From NCBI RefSeq assembly GCF_030247195.1, contig NC_080671.1, forward strand, positions 213,342,701 through 213,406,700: a stretch of DNA of 64,000 bases. The letters run 5' to 3'. Each line of letters starts with the position of its first letter. Position 1 is the first letter of the stretch. The notes under the pieces are model-generated. The model was not told where the DNA came from. It did not search any database and worked only from the letters and a program-made list of their open reading frames with translations. The position numbers were made by a program, and so were the translations under genes. Of this stretch, positions 41,926 to 52,015 are shown in pieces. Origin of the DNA: Topomyia yanbarensis (lineage: Eukaryota; Arthropoda; Insecta; Diptera; Culicidae).

Positions 41926-44900
41926 TTAATACTTCATGTAATTCCTAAAATCAAATCTAAGCGGTGCTCTTTTAATTCGATTCGATCTTCTAACCTTTTT
42001 CGGCGAACTCAATTTTACATCACTACGTCTATTATTATCCATTGGTTGAGATTCTTCATTTGGAACAAAAGTTTTGGCATGGACCAAATAATCAGGATGA
42101 AACCTATCATCTAAGCTGGATTTCCTAATCTGATTACGGTGAACATATTTAAAATTATCGTTAACATTAATTAAGTATGTACAAAAGCTAACCTTTTTTA
42201 CAACTCTTGCTGGAATCCATTTTACATAATTTTTAAACACATTTTTGTACATTATTTTTGCATTATTTTCAAAAACTTCTTCATCTATCCTTTTGTCTTG
42301 TTTTTGTCCATCATTCGATTTTAGAGTACAATTTTGTTCCGAATTTTGTTTTTCTTTTTGCTTAGGATTTAATTTACTTAATAGCGTTCTTGGTTTAAAT
42401 GAGTAGATCAAACTATTTGGAGTTCTGCCAGTAACAGTAGAGGGGGTATTGTTGTATGTTATCACGAATTTACATATCAATTCAGACAGAGACATCCTTC
42501 GATCTGTTGACGAATCAAGGAATACCTTTTTGAATACTCCTTTGACTGTTTGCACAGCCCTTTCCGCCAACCCATTGCTTTCGGGATGATACGGGGGAAT
42601 TCGAGTCATTTTAATACCATTTTGCTCTCCAAACTCAACAAATTCCTTGGAACCAAATGGCGGACCATTATCAGAGACGATCTGATCAGGTAACCCAAAG
42701 TACGCAAAAAATTCTCTCATTTTACTGATTAATGAAGCAGCATTGGTTTTGTTCATTTCCTTTACATCTATAAACTTCGAAAATGAATCGACTACGACCA
42801 AACATGTATATTTTTCGAAATGAGAAAAATCGACATGGATTCTTCCAAAGGGTCGAGTAGACTCGGGCCATTCTACAGTGTCTTTGGAGCACTTCGAGTT
42901 TTGTGTTTGCTGGCAAGTAGGACACGATGCAACGAATTTTTCAATGCCTTCGTTGATATTTTTCCACCACACATACGATCTAGCATTCATCTTCATTCGT
43001 ACTATTCCACAATGAGGCTCGTGCACTATAGCGAGTACATTCTTCTTTAGCTTTTCAGGGACAACAATACGATCATAGTAGAACAAAGCACCATCTTCAA
43101 TGCTAAAATTGCAACGGATTTTGAAGTACGGTTGTAAATAATCAGGAACCATGTTAGGCCAACCATCATGGACGCAAACGAACAATTTCTGGACGAACTG
43201 ATCACGTTTTTGTTCATTCCTAATCTTTTCAAAATCAAGAGGACAATCTTCAGTTAAACGGTGTATAGATTCATCTTCAATACCAGTTGGTTCTGGTAAC
43301 GGTAATCTAGATAGAGCGTCAACATGGCGCATTTCTCGTGCTGGGCGATGGATGAATTCGTACTTGTACATCGACAATATGACTGACCACCGCTGTAACC
43401 TTGATGCAGAAACGACAGACGTTTCTTTTGTAGGACTGAATATTTGTTTCAGTGCTTCAGAATCGGAACATAGAATGAAACACTTACCATATAGGTACTT
43501 GTGAAAACGAGTCACAGCGAAGATTATTGCAAGTGCCTCGCGGTGTAGCTGGGAGTAGTTTCGCTCCGCTGGGGAAAGTGTGCTTGATGCAAATAGGACT
43601 GGACGCTCAACCCTATCAACAATGTGAGATAGTATTGCACCCACACCGAGAGGACTGCCATCAGCACATACTACGATTTCCTTCTCCGGATCGTACAGAG
43701 TTAAGACATTATTCTCAAGAATTAGTTGCTTGCTTCTTTCAAATGTAGACTGACAAAGGAGACTCCAATCAAACTTTGAACCCTTTTTCAACAAATTGTA
43801 TAGTTCGCGCAATTCCTCGGACAATTTAGGGATGAATCTACCATAATAATTTAATAATCCCAAGTAGGCTTGTAGCTCAGGAACGGACTTGGGAGCTGGA
43901 GCATTTACAATCGCTGCAACTTTTTCAGCATTTGGACGAATGGTATTACAACTTAGTGTATGGCCTAAGAAATCTACAGACTGTTCGAAAAATTTGCACT
44001 TTTCAAGATTGATCTTCACACAATGTTCATTCAGACGACTAAGAACCTCTAAAAGTCGAACCTTACACTCTTCCATGGTCCTACCACCAATAATAATGTC
44101 ATCAAGATACACTTTTGTCCCAGGTACGCCTTGCAACACCCTATCAATCACAGACTGAAATATCGAAGGTGCACTCGACACACTGAATGGCAATCGTGTG
44201 TACTGATATAAACCCTTGTGTGTATTAATCGTTAAATACTGGCGAGACTGCTCAGACACCTTTAATTGCAGGTATGCCCTGGATAAATCAAGTACACAAA
44301 AATAGTTCAAATTAGCTAAACTAGCGAACAGATCATCACTGCGTGGAAGAGGGTAGTGTTCGGTTTCGATAAATTTGTTGATCGTAACTTTACAATCTAT
44401 ACAAATACGCACCGAATCAGACTTTGGCACTACCACAATTGGAGATGCCCACGGACTAGACTTTACGGGGATTAACACACCTTCGCGACACATTCTTTCC
44501 AGTTCATTTTCGACTCGATCACGGATTCCGAAAGGAACCGTATAGGCTTTATGGAAAATTGGAACGGCTTCTGGTTTGAGCATTTCTGCTTCGTAACCGA
44601 TAATACACTTGGATAGACTTTGAGAGATCACACTTGGAAATCGTTTCTGAATATAATCCAGATCGATAGACTCGTTACCCACGAATTGAATTCGTGTTGT
44701 ACTAGAACTGAATAATTGTCTCCAGTCTGGGACCAAATTATCGAGCCAGGGGCGACCGATTAACGGCATCTTAGATACTGCTGGCATCCTACACTCACAG
44801 ATGACAAGTTCTAACTCTACAACACGTGCACTTTCTGGTAACCTAACCTTAACCTTAATCTGACCATTAATTTGGATCTTATCCCCAGTTAGAGTTACAA

Positions 44901-46062
44901 ACGTTTTGGGGCACTTTTGAATCGGAATTCCACTGAATAGCGATAAATACCTTTCTAGTGGCATGACAGACGCACTAGCTCCTGTATCGACCTCCATGAT
45001 GACAGACCTGCCTTCGATGATGACATCCATCTTGGCTACTGGACTGCTGGACGACGTACTGATATCGTTGACTACACTGACGGCTTCAGTTGACCCTTCT
45101 ACTTCCTCCACTAACTTCATGGCAAATACTTCGCCTTCTTCTTCGCTGTCGGACACTTTATGTTTGATTTTGTGAATTCTTGACGACTTTTTCAAAACAC
45201 TTTTCCCGTTCTTCTTCGGTTTCGACCTACAAACCAACGACGTATGTCCTTTCTTCCCGCACGCAAAACATTCCCAGTTCCGTGCTGGACACTCCTTCGG
45301 CTCATGAGATTTTCCACACAGATGGCACGTTTTACGAAATTCGCTTTTAGTTGGGTGTGACGATGGCTTCTCTTCTTTAGCATGTGATTGCTTCAAACCT
45401 AACCTCTTCACATACTGTTGCGTTGGATGTTGCAACGTGGTGTTGCCGGACTCCGCCATTTCGTAGTTCAATGCCAATTCACACGACGATTTAAAGGTTA
45501 AATTTTTCTCCTTTAGAAGAATTGCTCGCAAACCCGAACTTTGAATTCCAGCCACAAACCTGTCCCGCAAGGCGTCATCTAAGAAATCTTCAAATTTACA
45601 CGACTGAGCACGTGTTTTTATCGCGACAATGTACTCTGCTATCGATTCTGACGATGCTTGCACACATTGGTGAAACTTATACCTTTCCGCGATCACGTTT
45701 ACTGTAGGCGCAAAATGGTTGGACAATACGGTCACCAATTCTACGTACCCCTTCGTCTTCGGTTCTGCAGGGATCACTAACGACTTTAGGATCTTATAGG
45801 TTTCTGGACCGATGAGTGTGATGAGCATAGCGACACGCTTGTTATCGGTTACATCATTCAGCTCGAAAAAGAGTTCGAGACGCTCTTTGTACTCTTCGAA
45901 GCACTCACCAGGGACGTATGGTTCAATGCTTCCGATCATTCCTCCACGATTTATGATTACCGGTTTTGAATGTTCAGATTCTACTTTCTTTTCGCCCTCT
46001 GGCATTACTTCACGACCACGTGATTTAAACCGACGAACTGACTTTAACACGACCAATATCAC
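41926..46062 (-). CDS. gag-pol: Gag-pol polyprotein of the Mag-like element
   Basis: A single 1378-codon frame encodes all functions; translation may really begin at the Met of MPEGEKK (residue 20). Gag core is at about 45-210 (SIEPYVPGECFEEY). Two CCHC knuckles follow, C246-C258 and C265-C278. The aspartic protease has DTGA with D359. Reverse transcriptase has YLDD at 652-655. RNase H starts near residue 800 (CADGSPLG). Integrase has an HHCC zinc domain near 1015-1055 and a DDE catalytic domain with VDFSH, SDNGPPF and YHPESNGLAER. No interrupting stop is present. One oddity is LPFS in place of the usual LPFG in RT. The C-terminal region is Lys/Arg-rich. Confidence 0.93.
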   Translation of the reverse strand: MILVVLKSVRRFKSRGREVMPEGEKKVESEHSKPVIINRGGMIGSIEPYVPGECFEEYKERLELFFELNDVTDNKRVAMLITLIGPETYKILKSLVIPAEPKTKGYVELVTVLSNHFAPTVNVIAERYKFHQCVQASSESIAEYIVAIKTRAQSCKFEDFLDDALRDRFVAGIQSSGLRAILLKEKNLTFKSSCELALNYEMAESGNTTLQHPTQQYVKRLGLKQSHAKEEKPSSHPTKSEFRKTCHLCGKSHEPKECPARNWECFACGKKGHTSLVCRSKPKKNGKSVLKKSSRIHKIKHKVSDSEEEGEVFAMKLVEEVEGSTEAVSVVNDISTSSSSPVAKMDVIIEGRSVIMEVDTGASASVMPLERYLSLFSGIPIQKCPKTFVTLTGDKIQINGQIKVKVRLPESARVVELELVICECRMPAVSKMPLIGRPWLDNLVPDWRQLFSSSTTRIQFVGNESIDLDYIQKRFPSVISQSLSKCIIGYEAEMLKPEAVPIFHKAYTVPFGIRDRVENELERMCREGVLIPVKSSPWASPIVVVPKSDSVRICIDCKVTINKFIETEHYPLPRSDDLFASLANLNYFCVLDLSRAYLQLKVSEQSRQYLTINTHKGLYQYTRLPFSVSSAPSIFQSVIDRVLQGVPGTKVYLDDIIIGGRTMEECKVRLLEVLSRLNEHCVKINLEKCKFFEQSVDFLGHTLSCNTIRPNAEKVAAIVNAPAPKSVPELQAYLGLLNYYGRFIPKLSEELRELYNLLKKGSKFDWSLLCQSTFERSKQLILENNVLTLYDPEKEIVVCADGSPLGVGAILSHIVDRVERPVLFASSTLSPAERNYSQLHREALAIIFAVTRFHKYLYGKCFILCSDSEALKQIFSPTKETSVVSASRLQRWSVILSMYKYEFIHRPAREMRHVDALSRLPLPEPTGIEDESIHRLTEDCPLDFEKIRNEQKRDQFVQKLFVCVHDGWPNMVPDYLQPYFKIRCNFSIEDGALFYYDRIVVPEKLKKNVLAIVHEPHCGIVRMKMNARSYVWWKNINEGIEKFVASCPTCQQTQNSKCSKDTVEWPESTRPFGRIHVDFSHFEKYTCLVVVDSFSKFIDVKEMNKTNAASLISKMREFFAYFGLPDQIVSDNGPPFGSKEFVEFGEQNGIKMTRIPPYHPESNGLAERAVQTVKGVFKKVFLDSSTDRRMSLSELICKFVITYNNTPSTVTGRTPNSLIYSFKPRTLLSKLNPKQKEKQNSEQNCTLKSNDGQKQDKRIDEEVFENNAKIMYKNVFKNYVKWIPARVVKKVSFCTYLINVNDNFKYVHRNQIRKSSLDDRFHPDYLVHAKTFVPNEESQPMDNNRRSDVKLSSPKKVRRSNRIKRAPLRFDFRNYMKY

Positions 46063-46103
46063 TCAAACGTCGAACATGCGTTACCGATTTCCTCGTCGCC
46101 AAC

Positions 46104-46353
46104 TGTTCTGTATGACGGTGGAATGAAAGACGAGAGTTACTTACGCTATACTGTATATTTAACAGTCGGAATACAAAAGAGACTTAATCTAATCAGCACA
46201 GGCTTTATATAGGTTTAGCACCGGAAATGAATAGGTTGAACAATCAACAATATAATGTTTCACATTCAAGATAGTGAGAGAGCTGCCCTGACATCTATGG
46301 CGTAATTCTACAGCTATAATTATAGTAACAATAGAGTAATCTAATATATTTCA
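46104..46353 (-). repeat. 5' LTR of the Mag-like element
   Basis: Read on the minus strand, the LTR begins tgaaatatatt and ends cagaaca. It is identical to 41642-41891 except at two places near 46153 and 46183. The next bases on the minus strand, gttggcgacgaggaaatc, are the likely primer-binding region (tggcgacgagg). Confidence 0.9.
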
Positions 46354-47635
46354 GTGGGAGCATCGCGAATGATTTTCTGCGCAGGAGCAGAATCTGGACA
46401 AATTTTCTTGGCAAAATTAAATATCCAACGATTCGAAAAATCTTCGCTTTCATTAGTCACGTTTCGATTCCTCATTCTTCTGGCTGGGTTCCAAAGAGTA
46501 CTCATTGATGTTTCTCTTGACAAGCCATCAACGAAGCGTCTCCAATAACTAGACTTTTTGGCACGACGTATACTGTCAAATTTGTTTTGCAAAATGAAAT
46601 AATTTTCAAAGTTCTCACGTATACCCCCTTTCTGTTTCATAATTTCTTTGTAGGCAACTGGTTTAGCTTCATATGCATCTCTTTGTCCCACCAAGGATTA
46701 GGGGGCCGTCTATTTATTGTCATTCCAGGATTGCATTTCGTTTGGGCTTGTTCTGCTGCTTCAATAATTAAACCCGCTAGGAATTCATATTCTTCGGTAG
46801 GGGGTAGCTCTTCTGTCAAAGCAAGAGAAGTGGAAATTAATGTTTCGTATGTTTTCCGATCAATATTTCGTGTTAAGTCATAAGGAACATTGATTGAATT
46901 CGTAAGGCCTAATTCACTGTTAATTGAAACAACGATTGGCAAATGATCGCTACCGTGAGGATCAGGTACAACCTTCCACGTGCAATCTAACCGAAGTGAT
47001 GTCGAGCACAGAGATAGATCTAATGCACTTGGACGTGCAGGAGGTCTGGGGATGCGTGTTGTTTCGCCAGTATTTAAAACTGTCATATTAAATTCGTCAC
47101 AAACATTGTATATCAAAGAGGATCGATTATAATTGTAGAGGGAACCCCACAATACTCCGTGCTAGTTGAAGTCTCCCAGTATCAGACGCGGAGCAGCCAT
47201 GAATTCCACTACCTTAAAAATTTGACGTTGTCCAATTTGAACTTTGGGAGGTATATATATAGAAGCGATAGACATGTATTTGCCTTTAATATTCGTTTGG
47301 ACTGCTACAGCCTCAATGCCAGCAATCATGGGGATGGTAATTCTATAGAAAGAATAGCACTTTTTAATTCCTAGAAGCACTCCTCCATACGGGGTGTCTC
47401 GGTCTAGGCGAATGATGTTGAAATCATTTAAGTTGAAATTAATGTTTGAGGTACGCCATGTTTCACATAGAGCAAAAGCATTGCATTTTAAATTATGCAG
47501 TAAAATTTTTAAGGAATCAATTTTTGGTATGATACTTCTGCAATTCCACTGTAAAACAGTGATGGAGTCTTTCACCTTAGGAGTTGAATTAACCATTGAA
47601 AGATACAATTGCTGCAAGGATGGGCCATTGAGCAA
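46354..47635 (-). pseudogene. ORF2 fragment, copy A: endonuclease and linker
   Basis: This is the N-terminal part of ORF2 with an apurinic-type endonuclease (VLQWNCRSI, LCETW, GDFN, GSDHLPIV). A nonsense codon directly after GDFN (Ser to stop in comparison with copy B) lies at 47162. A deletion near 46675 shifts the frame. The segment is cut at 46354 by the gypsy element. Confidence 0.85.
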
Positions 47636-47747
47636 TCAGCTGATCTAAAAATGTTCTAATTGTTGGGAGGAGAGCTGAAAGTATACTCTTTAGTGGTTCA
47701 GAAATATTGAATGCTTTAAAAATCCAATCAACAATTTCAGAAAATTT

Positions 47748-48914
47748 CTATAATCCTACCCCCGGCTGAGGCTCAGAGAAAGTCGAAATTTTATTATTTC
47801 CAGTAATGGTGTTTTGTTTGGATTGTACGTTCCCAAAACCGGGCGGAATTGATTTCGGTTTTGAATCGGAATTTTTCGGTTTTGGGAGCAGTTTATCTAT
47901 TGGTGGAGAAATTTTAAGGCCCTTTCTTGGTAGCTTGGGAAAGGAAGACTGTTTTCTTTTTCTGGAATTTCCGGGTAAAACAAATGATGTACCTTCGCAC
48001 GCTCCGTCAGAGTCAGACTGTTCCGAAAATAGAGATGTGTAAGTGTTTTCTAAGAAGATGGGTTTAGGCGTAGCATTTTTCAACATTTCTGCATAGGAGC
48101 GCTTAGACCTCTCCTTCAAGGATCGTTTAATTTTATCCTCGCGCAATTTATAAATGGGGCATGCAGGGAGCTCATGCGAGTTTTCTCCGCACATTAAACA
48201 TTTTTCTGAATTTTCATTGCATGTATCCTCTTGATGAGAACCCCCACATTTGCCACACCGTGCCTTATTGGAACAGTAAGTGGCTGTGTGGCCAAGCTGT
48301 TTACAATTAAGGCAATTCATTACACGAGGGATAAAAAGGCGAACAGGGAGACGAATCTTATCGATAATGACATAGTTGGGCAGCGCAGACCCAGCGAAAG
48401 TCACGCGAAACGAGTCAGACAGTCGATAAACTTTTTTATCTCCTTCGTGTGATACTGAATGCAATTGCTTGCATTCAATTATCTTTACGTCTTTAAGTAT
48501 GGTGTCTTTGAAACGACCAACCCCATGCTTAATTAAGTCATCAACAGTCAAACTCGATTCTGTGATGACCCCATCAATTTCAATTTCCTTTGAAGGAATA
48601 TACGCTCTATATTCACGCGTAAAAAGCTCGCAAGAAGCAATTGCATTGGCTTGTTTGAGACTACCAACGACAATGCGTATTTTATCTTTATTAACTTTGA
48701 CTATCTCTTTCACATCCGAGAATCGCGAAGTCAAATCTTTCGAAATTTGAATGATATTTAGCGCCTTTACTTTACGCCTAATAAATACAATCCATGGTCC
48801 CGTTGACGACTCTGGGTAAATTTTAATTCTAATCGGGTTTTCATTTTCAGCAAAAGGCTTAGGGGGAGGGTCTGTTACTCGTTCTCCCATCTCGTCATCC
48901 ATTTTACCTAGCAA
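47748..48914 (-). CDS. ORF1 nucleic-acid-binding protein, copy A (C-terminally truncated)
   Basis: This 388-residue frame encodes the RNA-binding structural protein of an I-type retroposon. The start equivalent to copy B is the Met of MDDEMGERV (fifth residue). An RRM-like region, PWIVFIRRK onward, precedes three CCHC knuckles: CLNCKQLGHTATYC, CGKCGGSHQEDTC and CLMCGENSHELPAC. A basic, Ser/Lys/Pro-rich tail follows. A nonsense codon after GVGL at 47748 removes about 58 residues that copy B retains, so the ORF1-ORF2 overlap is lost. Its homologue in copy B has the C-terminus but is otherwise frameshifted. Confidence 0.8.
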   Translation of the reverse strand: MLGKMDDEMGERVTDPPPKPFAENENPIRIKIYPESSTGPWIVFIRRKVKALNIIQISKDLTSRFSDVKEIVKVNKDKIRIVVGSLKQANAIASCELFTREYRAYIPSKEIEIDGVITESSLTVDDLIKHGVGRFKDTILKDVKIIECKQLHSVSHEGDKKVYRLSDSFRVTFAGSALPNYVIIDKIRLPVRLFIPRVMNCLNCKQLGHTATYCSNKARCGKCGGSHQEDTCNENSEKCLMCGENSHELPACPIYKLREDKIKRSLKERSKRSYAEMLKNATPKPIFLENTYTSLFSEQSDSDGACEGTSFVLPGNSRKRKQSSFPKLPRKGLKISPPIDKLLPKPKNSDSKPKSIPPGFGNVQSKQNTITGNNKISTFSEPQPGVGL

Positions 48915-49232
48915 GAAAAACTATCACAAAAAGTAATGAAAAATATACCTGTTATCTGCTATCTCTTAGGTGACGAAGACACCGGTAGAACACACCTCAT
49001 GTGTTACGTTGTAAACTCGGTGCCCGTTGTTTGACAATGTGACACTTGCTGTCCTTCTTCGTCGCGTTGCTTCTTCAGTAGAGAAATAGGCCTACCGGCA
49101 ACACTTCAAAACTCTCTCCGGTTAAGCTGCTCGTCGGTATCACCACCGCAAGCGCGCTCTCTCCGTTTCCATCACCGCGGTAGACAAATGTGGCTACCTG
49201 TGGCTTGCTGCGAAAATCCCACTGTCGATGTA
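48915..49232 (-). other. 5' UTR of I-type copy A (truncated)
   Basis: The segment aligns with 57013-57341 of copy B and ends within the first of that copy's repeated ggtagacaaat units. The element starts here, directly next to the target duplication, so it is 5'-truncated or was transcribed from an internal start. Confidence 0.7.
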
Positions 49233-49244
49233 TTGTGTCAGGTT

Positions 49245-50273
49245 GGTCGTGGCACAATTCGATTGTGAGTCAGTGAATGCATGACGCACAAAAGAGCCTG
49301 AGCCGATTGCAATTACTGTCAGGGATCAATCGAAGACTTAGAAATGGAAACATGTACGTCATTAAAATCGGTTCAGTTTACATAGTTACAATTCGTCAAC
49401 AATTTGGGTCACTAAACTATAATATAATATATTTAAACGCAGTGTATTTATCACAAAATATGACTAACCATGTCCCGTTTCATGTCCGTTGAACTATTCT
49501 GAGTGGCCAACATAAATTTATTTATTCGTAACACTCACCTTTTTCCTTTCTATATCGTTTTAGTTATTTTTTCTTCTCTGGAGAAGCGGACAAGATTTAC
49601 TAAAGCTTAATTATGTGCAAACAGTGCTGCATTCGGTAACCGTAAACAGAAAACCTTCCTACACAGTTGCAAGTACTCATATTCGACTGTCTTTCCGTAT
49701 AAGTTCTCACACTGTGTGTGACAGCAACATATAGTGTCAGTCATACTACGTGAGTGCCTTTGCGAAAAAAATGTTCTGTCTTTTTGCTCTTTGGTTCACT
49801 CAGTTTGACTGAAGCCTCTCGATGACAGTCAGTTTTGAAAATTATTGTCATTAAGCCTCGCAAAGGAAATTTTAAATTCTGCACGATGCAAGTCGATATT
49901 ACAGTTTAAATACATTACAATTGGTTTGGTTGCTAACCGAAATTGTTTGAGAAATGTTGTCTTTCATTTTCCGTCATTGTTTGCAAGCCACGTAAATCAC
50001 GTGTGTGTGATGGTCAACGGTAGCAAGTGAGTTGTTCGTGGTCGCAATTCGGTTGGATTTTTAACCATGCAAAGTGCACCCATGCTACGATAGTTAACGA
50101 CATAGTGTTTTCTCGCTCGAGCACCTATTTACGGAACATAGTTGATTATTCCATCCTACCGCCGGTGGTGTGAAATTATCGTTTTGTTTTACTGGTTTTG
50201 CCTTCGGTATTGACGCTGTGCTGAGTTCATCATTCCACCATTGTGTAACAAACCATTTTAATCACTCACTTGA
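49245..50273. other. Intron remnant and probable 5' UTR of the Jockey/CR1-type element
   Basis: No coding sequence is supported. The left end is ancestral hAT-intron sequence (it follows the target duplication of copy A). The right part must include the 5' UTR of the element whose ORF1 begins at 50274, but I could not locate the border. Confidence 0.4.
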
Positions 50274-51396
50274 ATGAACACCAACAGAGCTCTCACTCGT
50301 GCTGCTCTGACAAAAATGGGTAAAGATAGTAAGGATAAACAAATGCTTGCTGTGCCAGTGGGATCCAATGTCGTATATACAGGTCTGGCGAAGATGGCAC
50401 TTTGGTATTCGTAAGATGAATCTTACATGAGTGGTGTGAGTGATCACAGTATAAATCGACTTGCTTTCGTCATACCGGTCGTTCCGCTCCCATTGAATCG
50501 TGTGACCGCTATGACGTCGACCCGTTGTGCTTCTGGATTGTTTACATATTTTTGGTTGCCAACACTAGCAAACCATGTGTTCTGCCACACCTATATATAC
50601 CTCATTGAGTGGGATCCACCAGTGGCGAAAATCCAAACAAAAAACGATCACGAGAGGATTTGGACCGAACCGACGACGATGTTGAATGTTTTGATCAGCT
50701 GTTAATTCGTATCAAGCAGATGAAGATGGATTGATGATGGAAATGCAAAGATTGAGAGGAAGATCGATTCCAGTAATGCGGCTCTCGTCAGTGAAATATC
50801 AACCCTGCGTCAGGAGGTGAATCAACTCAAGATCGACTACGCTCGGGATGTCAACGGATTGAGTGAATCTCACGTGGAAACAACAGAGGAAGCGCGCCGG
50901 CATAGAGATACGGCTGGTAAACTGCTGAAATCGAATGATCTCATTCTCACAGGTGTACCCTATAGCCCTACGGAAAAAAACAGATGATTTCCTGCAAAAA
51001 ATATGTACAACTCTTGGGTACAGTGACTCTGCTGTTCCATCAGTTTATACTAAACGTCTGGCTCGAGTTCCTATTGCCGCCGGTGCAACACCGCCAATCC
51101 TATTTCAATTTGCGTTCAAAGCGTCGAAAGATGAATTCTTCCATCGTTATTTCACTACGAAGAAATTGAGATTGCTTTATCTTGGCTTTGGTGTTGATAA
51201 GCGCATTTATTTTAATGAAAACCTTACCGAAGCTGCACGAAACATCAAGGGAGCTGCACTGAAATTGAAGCGTAGTGGTCATCTTCAGAACGTGTTTTCC
51301 AAGGACGCAACTATCTACGTGAAACCGCTCGAAGACATTCCGGCTCATCCTATCTTCGATTTGGACCAGTTAGCAAATTTTGGCGGCCGAAAATAA
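50274..51396 (+). pseudogene. ORF1 of the Jockey/CR1-type element (coiled coil plus FP-like domain)
   Basis: The ATG at 50274 opens a frame that is interrupted by a 241 bp MITE after codon 31. It resumes in frame at 50619 and then meets a frameshift near 50729. A coiled coil follows (ALVSEISTLRQEVNQLK). Another frameshift in an A run near 50974 precedes a 153-residue frame ending at 51396. That last part resembles the FP-type nucleic-acid-binding domain found in many insect retroposon ORF1 proteins (DLILTGVPYS, DDFLQKICTTLGY, FQFAFKASKDEFF). The product would bind element RNA; this copy is dead. Confidence 0.65.
50368..50608. mobile_element. MITE inside ORF1, 241 bp
   Basis: The left end atgtcgtatatacaggtctggc and the inverse of the right end (atgaggtatatataggtgtggc) match at about 18 of 22 positions. 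The direct repeat gtgggatcca flanks it at 50358-50367 and 50609-50618. Removing the insert with one repeat keeps the ORF1 frame. Superfamily unknown. Confidence 0.7.
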
Positions 51397-51692
51397 ACCC
51401 TTCCTTGAAATTTCTTATTTTCCTACCAACAATATTTCCATCATTCCATCCCTACTTCATCCCATGTTATCTTCCTTCCTGAAAGTTAAAACGATGTTAC
51501 GCAGAAAGTGCTCTACGATCCATTAGAACGTTGCTGTGGTCGCTGTTGTTGCTGCTTTCACCAATCAATATCACCGATATCGTTGTGCTTTAGCTATAAT
51601 TTTCAATTGAATTTGCGATCCAAAAGCCACATTCTAGGTAAAAAAAATAGAATAATGATGATTTCAAATGTTAGTGATATACATGTTACCCT
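51397..51692 (+). other. ORF1-ORF2 intergenic region of the Jockey/CR1-type element
   Basis: Non-coding sequence follows ORF1. It continues after I-type copy B from 57746 until the ORF2 start. A ctgctg/ttgttg-rich patch lies at about 51530-51560. Confidence 0.5.
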
Positions 51693-52015
51693 ATTCATAG
51701 ATTTTTTTCCATACGTTTATTTGACACGGCATTTGCAAAAGCTTTTTACGCCAGTTTCTTTTTTTACATAGCACGTTACAAAAATCCTTAAGACTAATTT
51801 TAACTATACTAGTACTTTGTCTAAAACTAACACTGAAATCACTTTATTGTTTGCTTTTTTTCCTTACATTGTTGTATTTCATACTGATCTAGTATTTTCG
51901 GGTGTATTTATTTACTTTTTTTCTGTTATTGTCTAAATTTAAAAACTAAATATTCTAGGACACTTTAATTGGTGAATGATTAGCCTTGGATGAGAGTATG
52001 AGGAGACGAATTTAA

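Larger units (their letters stand above)
41642..46353 (-). mobile_element. Intact 4.7 kb Ty3/gypsy (Mag-like) element
   Basis: Two 250-bp LTRs (41642-41891 and 46104-46353) differ at two visible places. A 5-bp duplication, gtggg, flanks the element at 41637-41641 and 46354-46358. One uninterrupted gag-pol frame fills the interior. Unoccupied target sites exist in the second ORF2 duplicate (39812-39816) and in I-type copy B (54459-54463), proving the boundaries. A fused gag-pol with two CCHC knuckles and short LTRs suggests the Mag lineage. Confidence 0.93.
37078..49232 (-). mobile_element. I-type non-LTR element, copy A (12.2 kb with insertions)
   Basis: A 12-bp duplication, ttgtgtcaggtt, flanks the element at 37066-37077 and 49233-49244. 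The element reads right to left: 5' UTR, ORF1 with zinc knuckles, broken ORF2, and a 3' end in seven As on the minus strand. A 4.7 kb gypsy element is inserted at 41642-46353. A 1.84 kb part of ORF2 is duplicated in tandem, with the joint at about 40062. After removing both, the length is about 5.6 kb, in line with copy B. It is 5'-truncated by about 400 bp against copy B. Confidence 0.85.
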
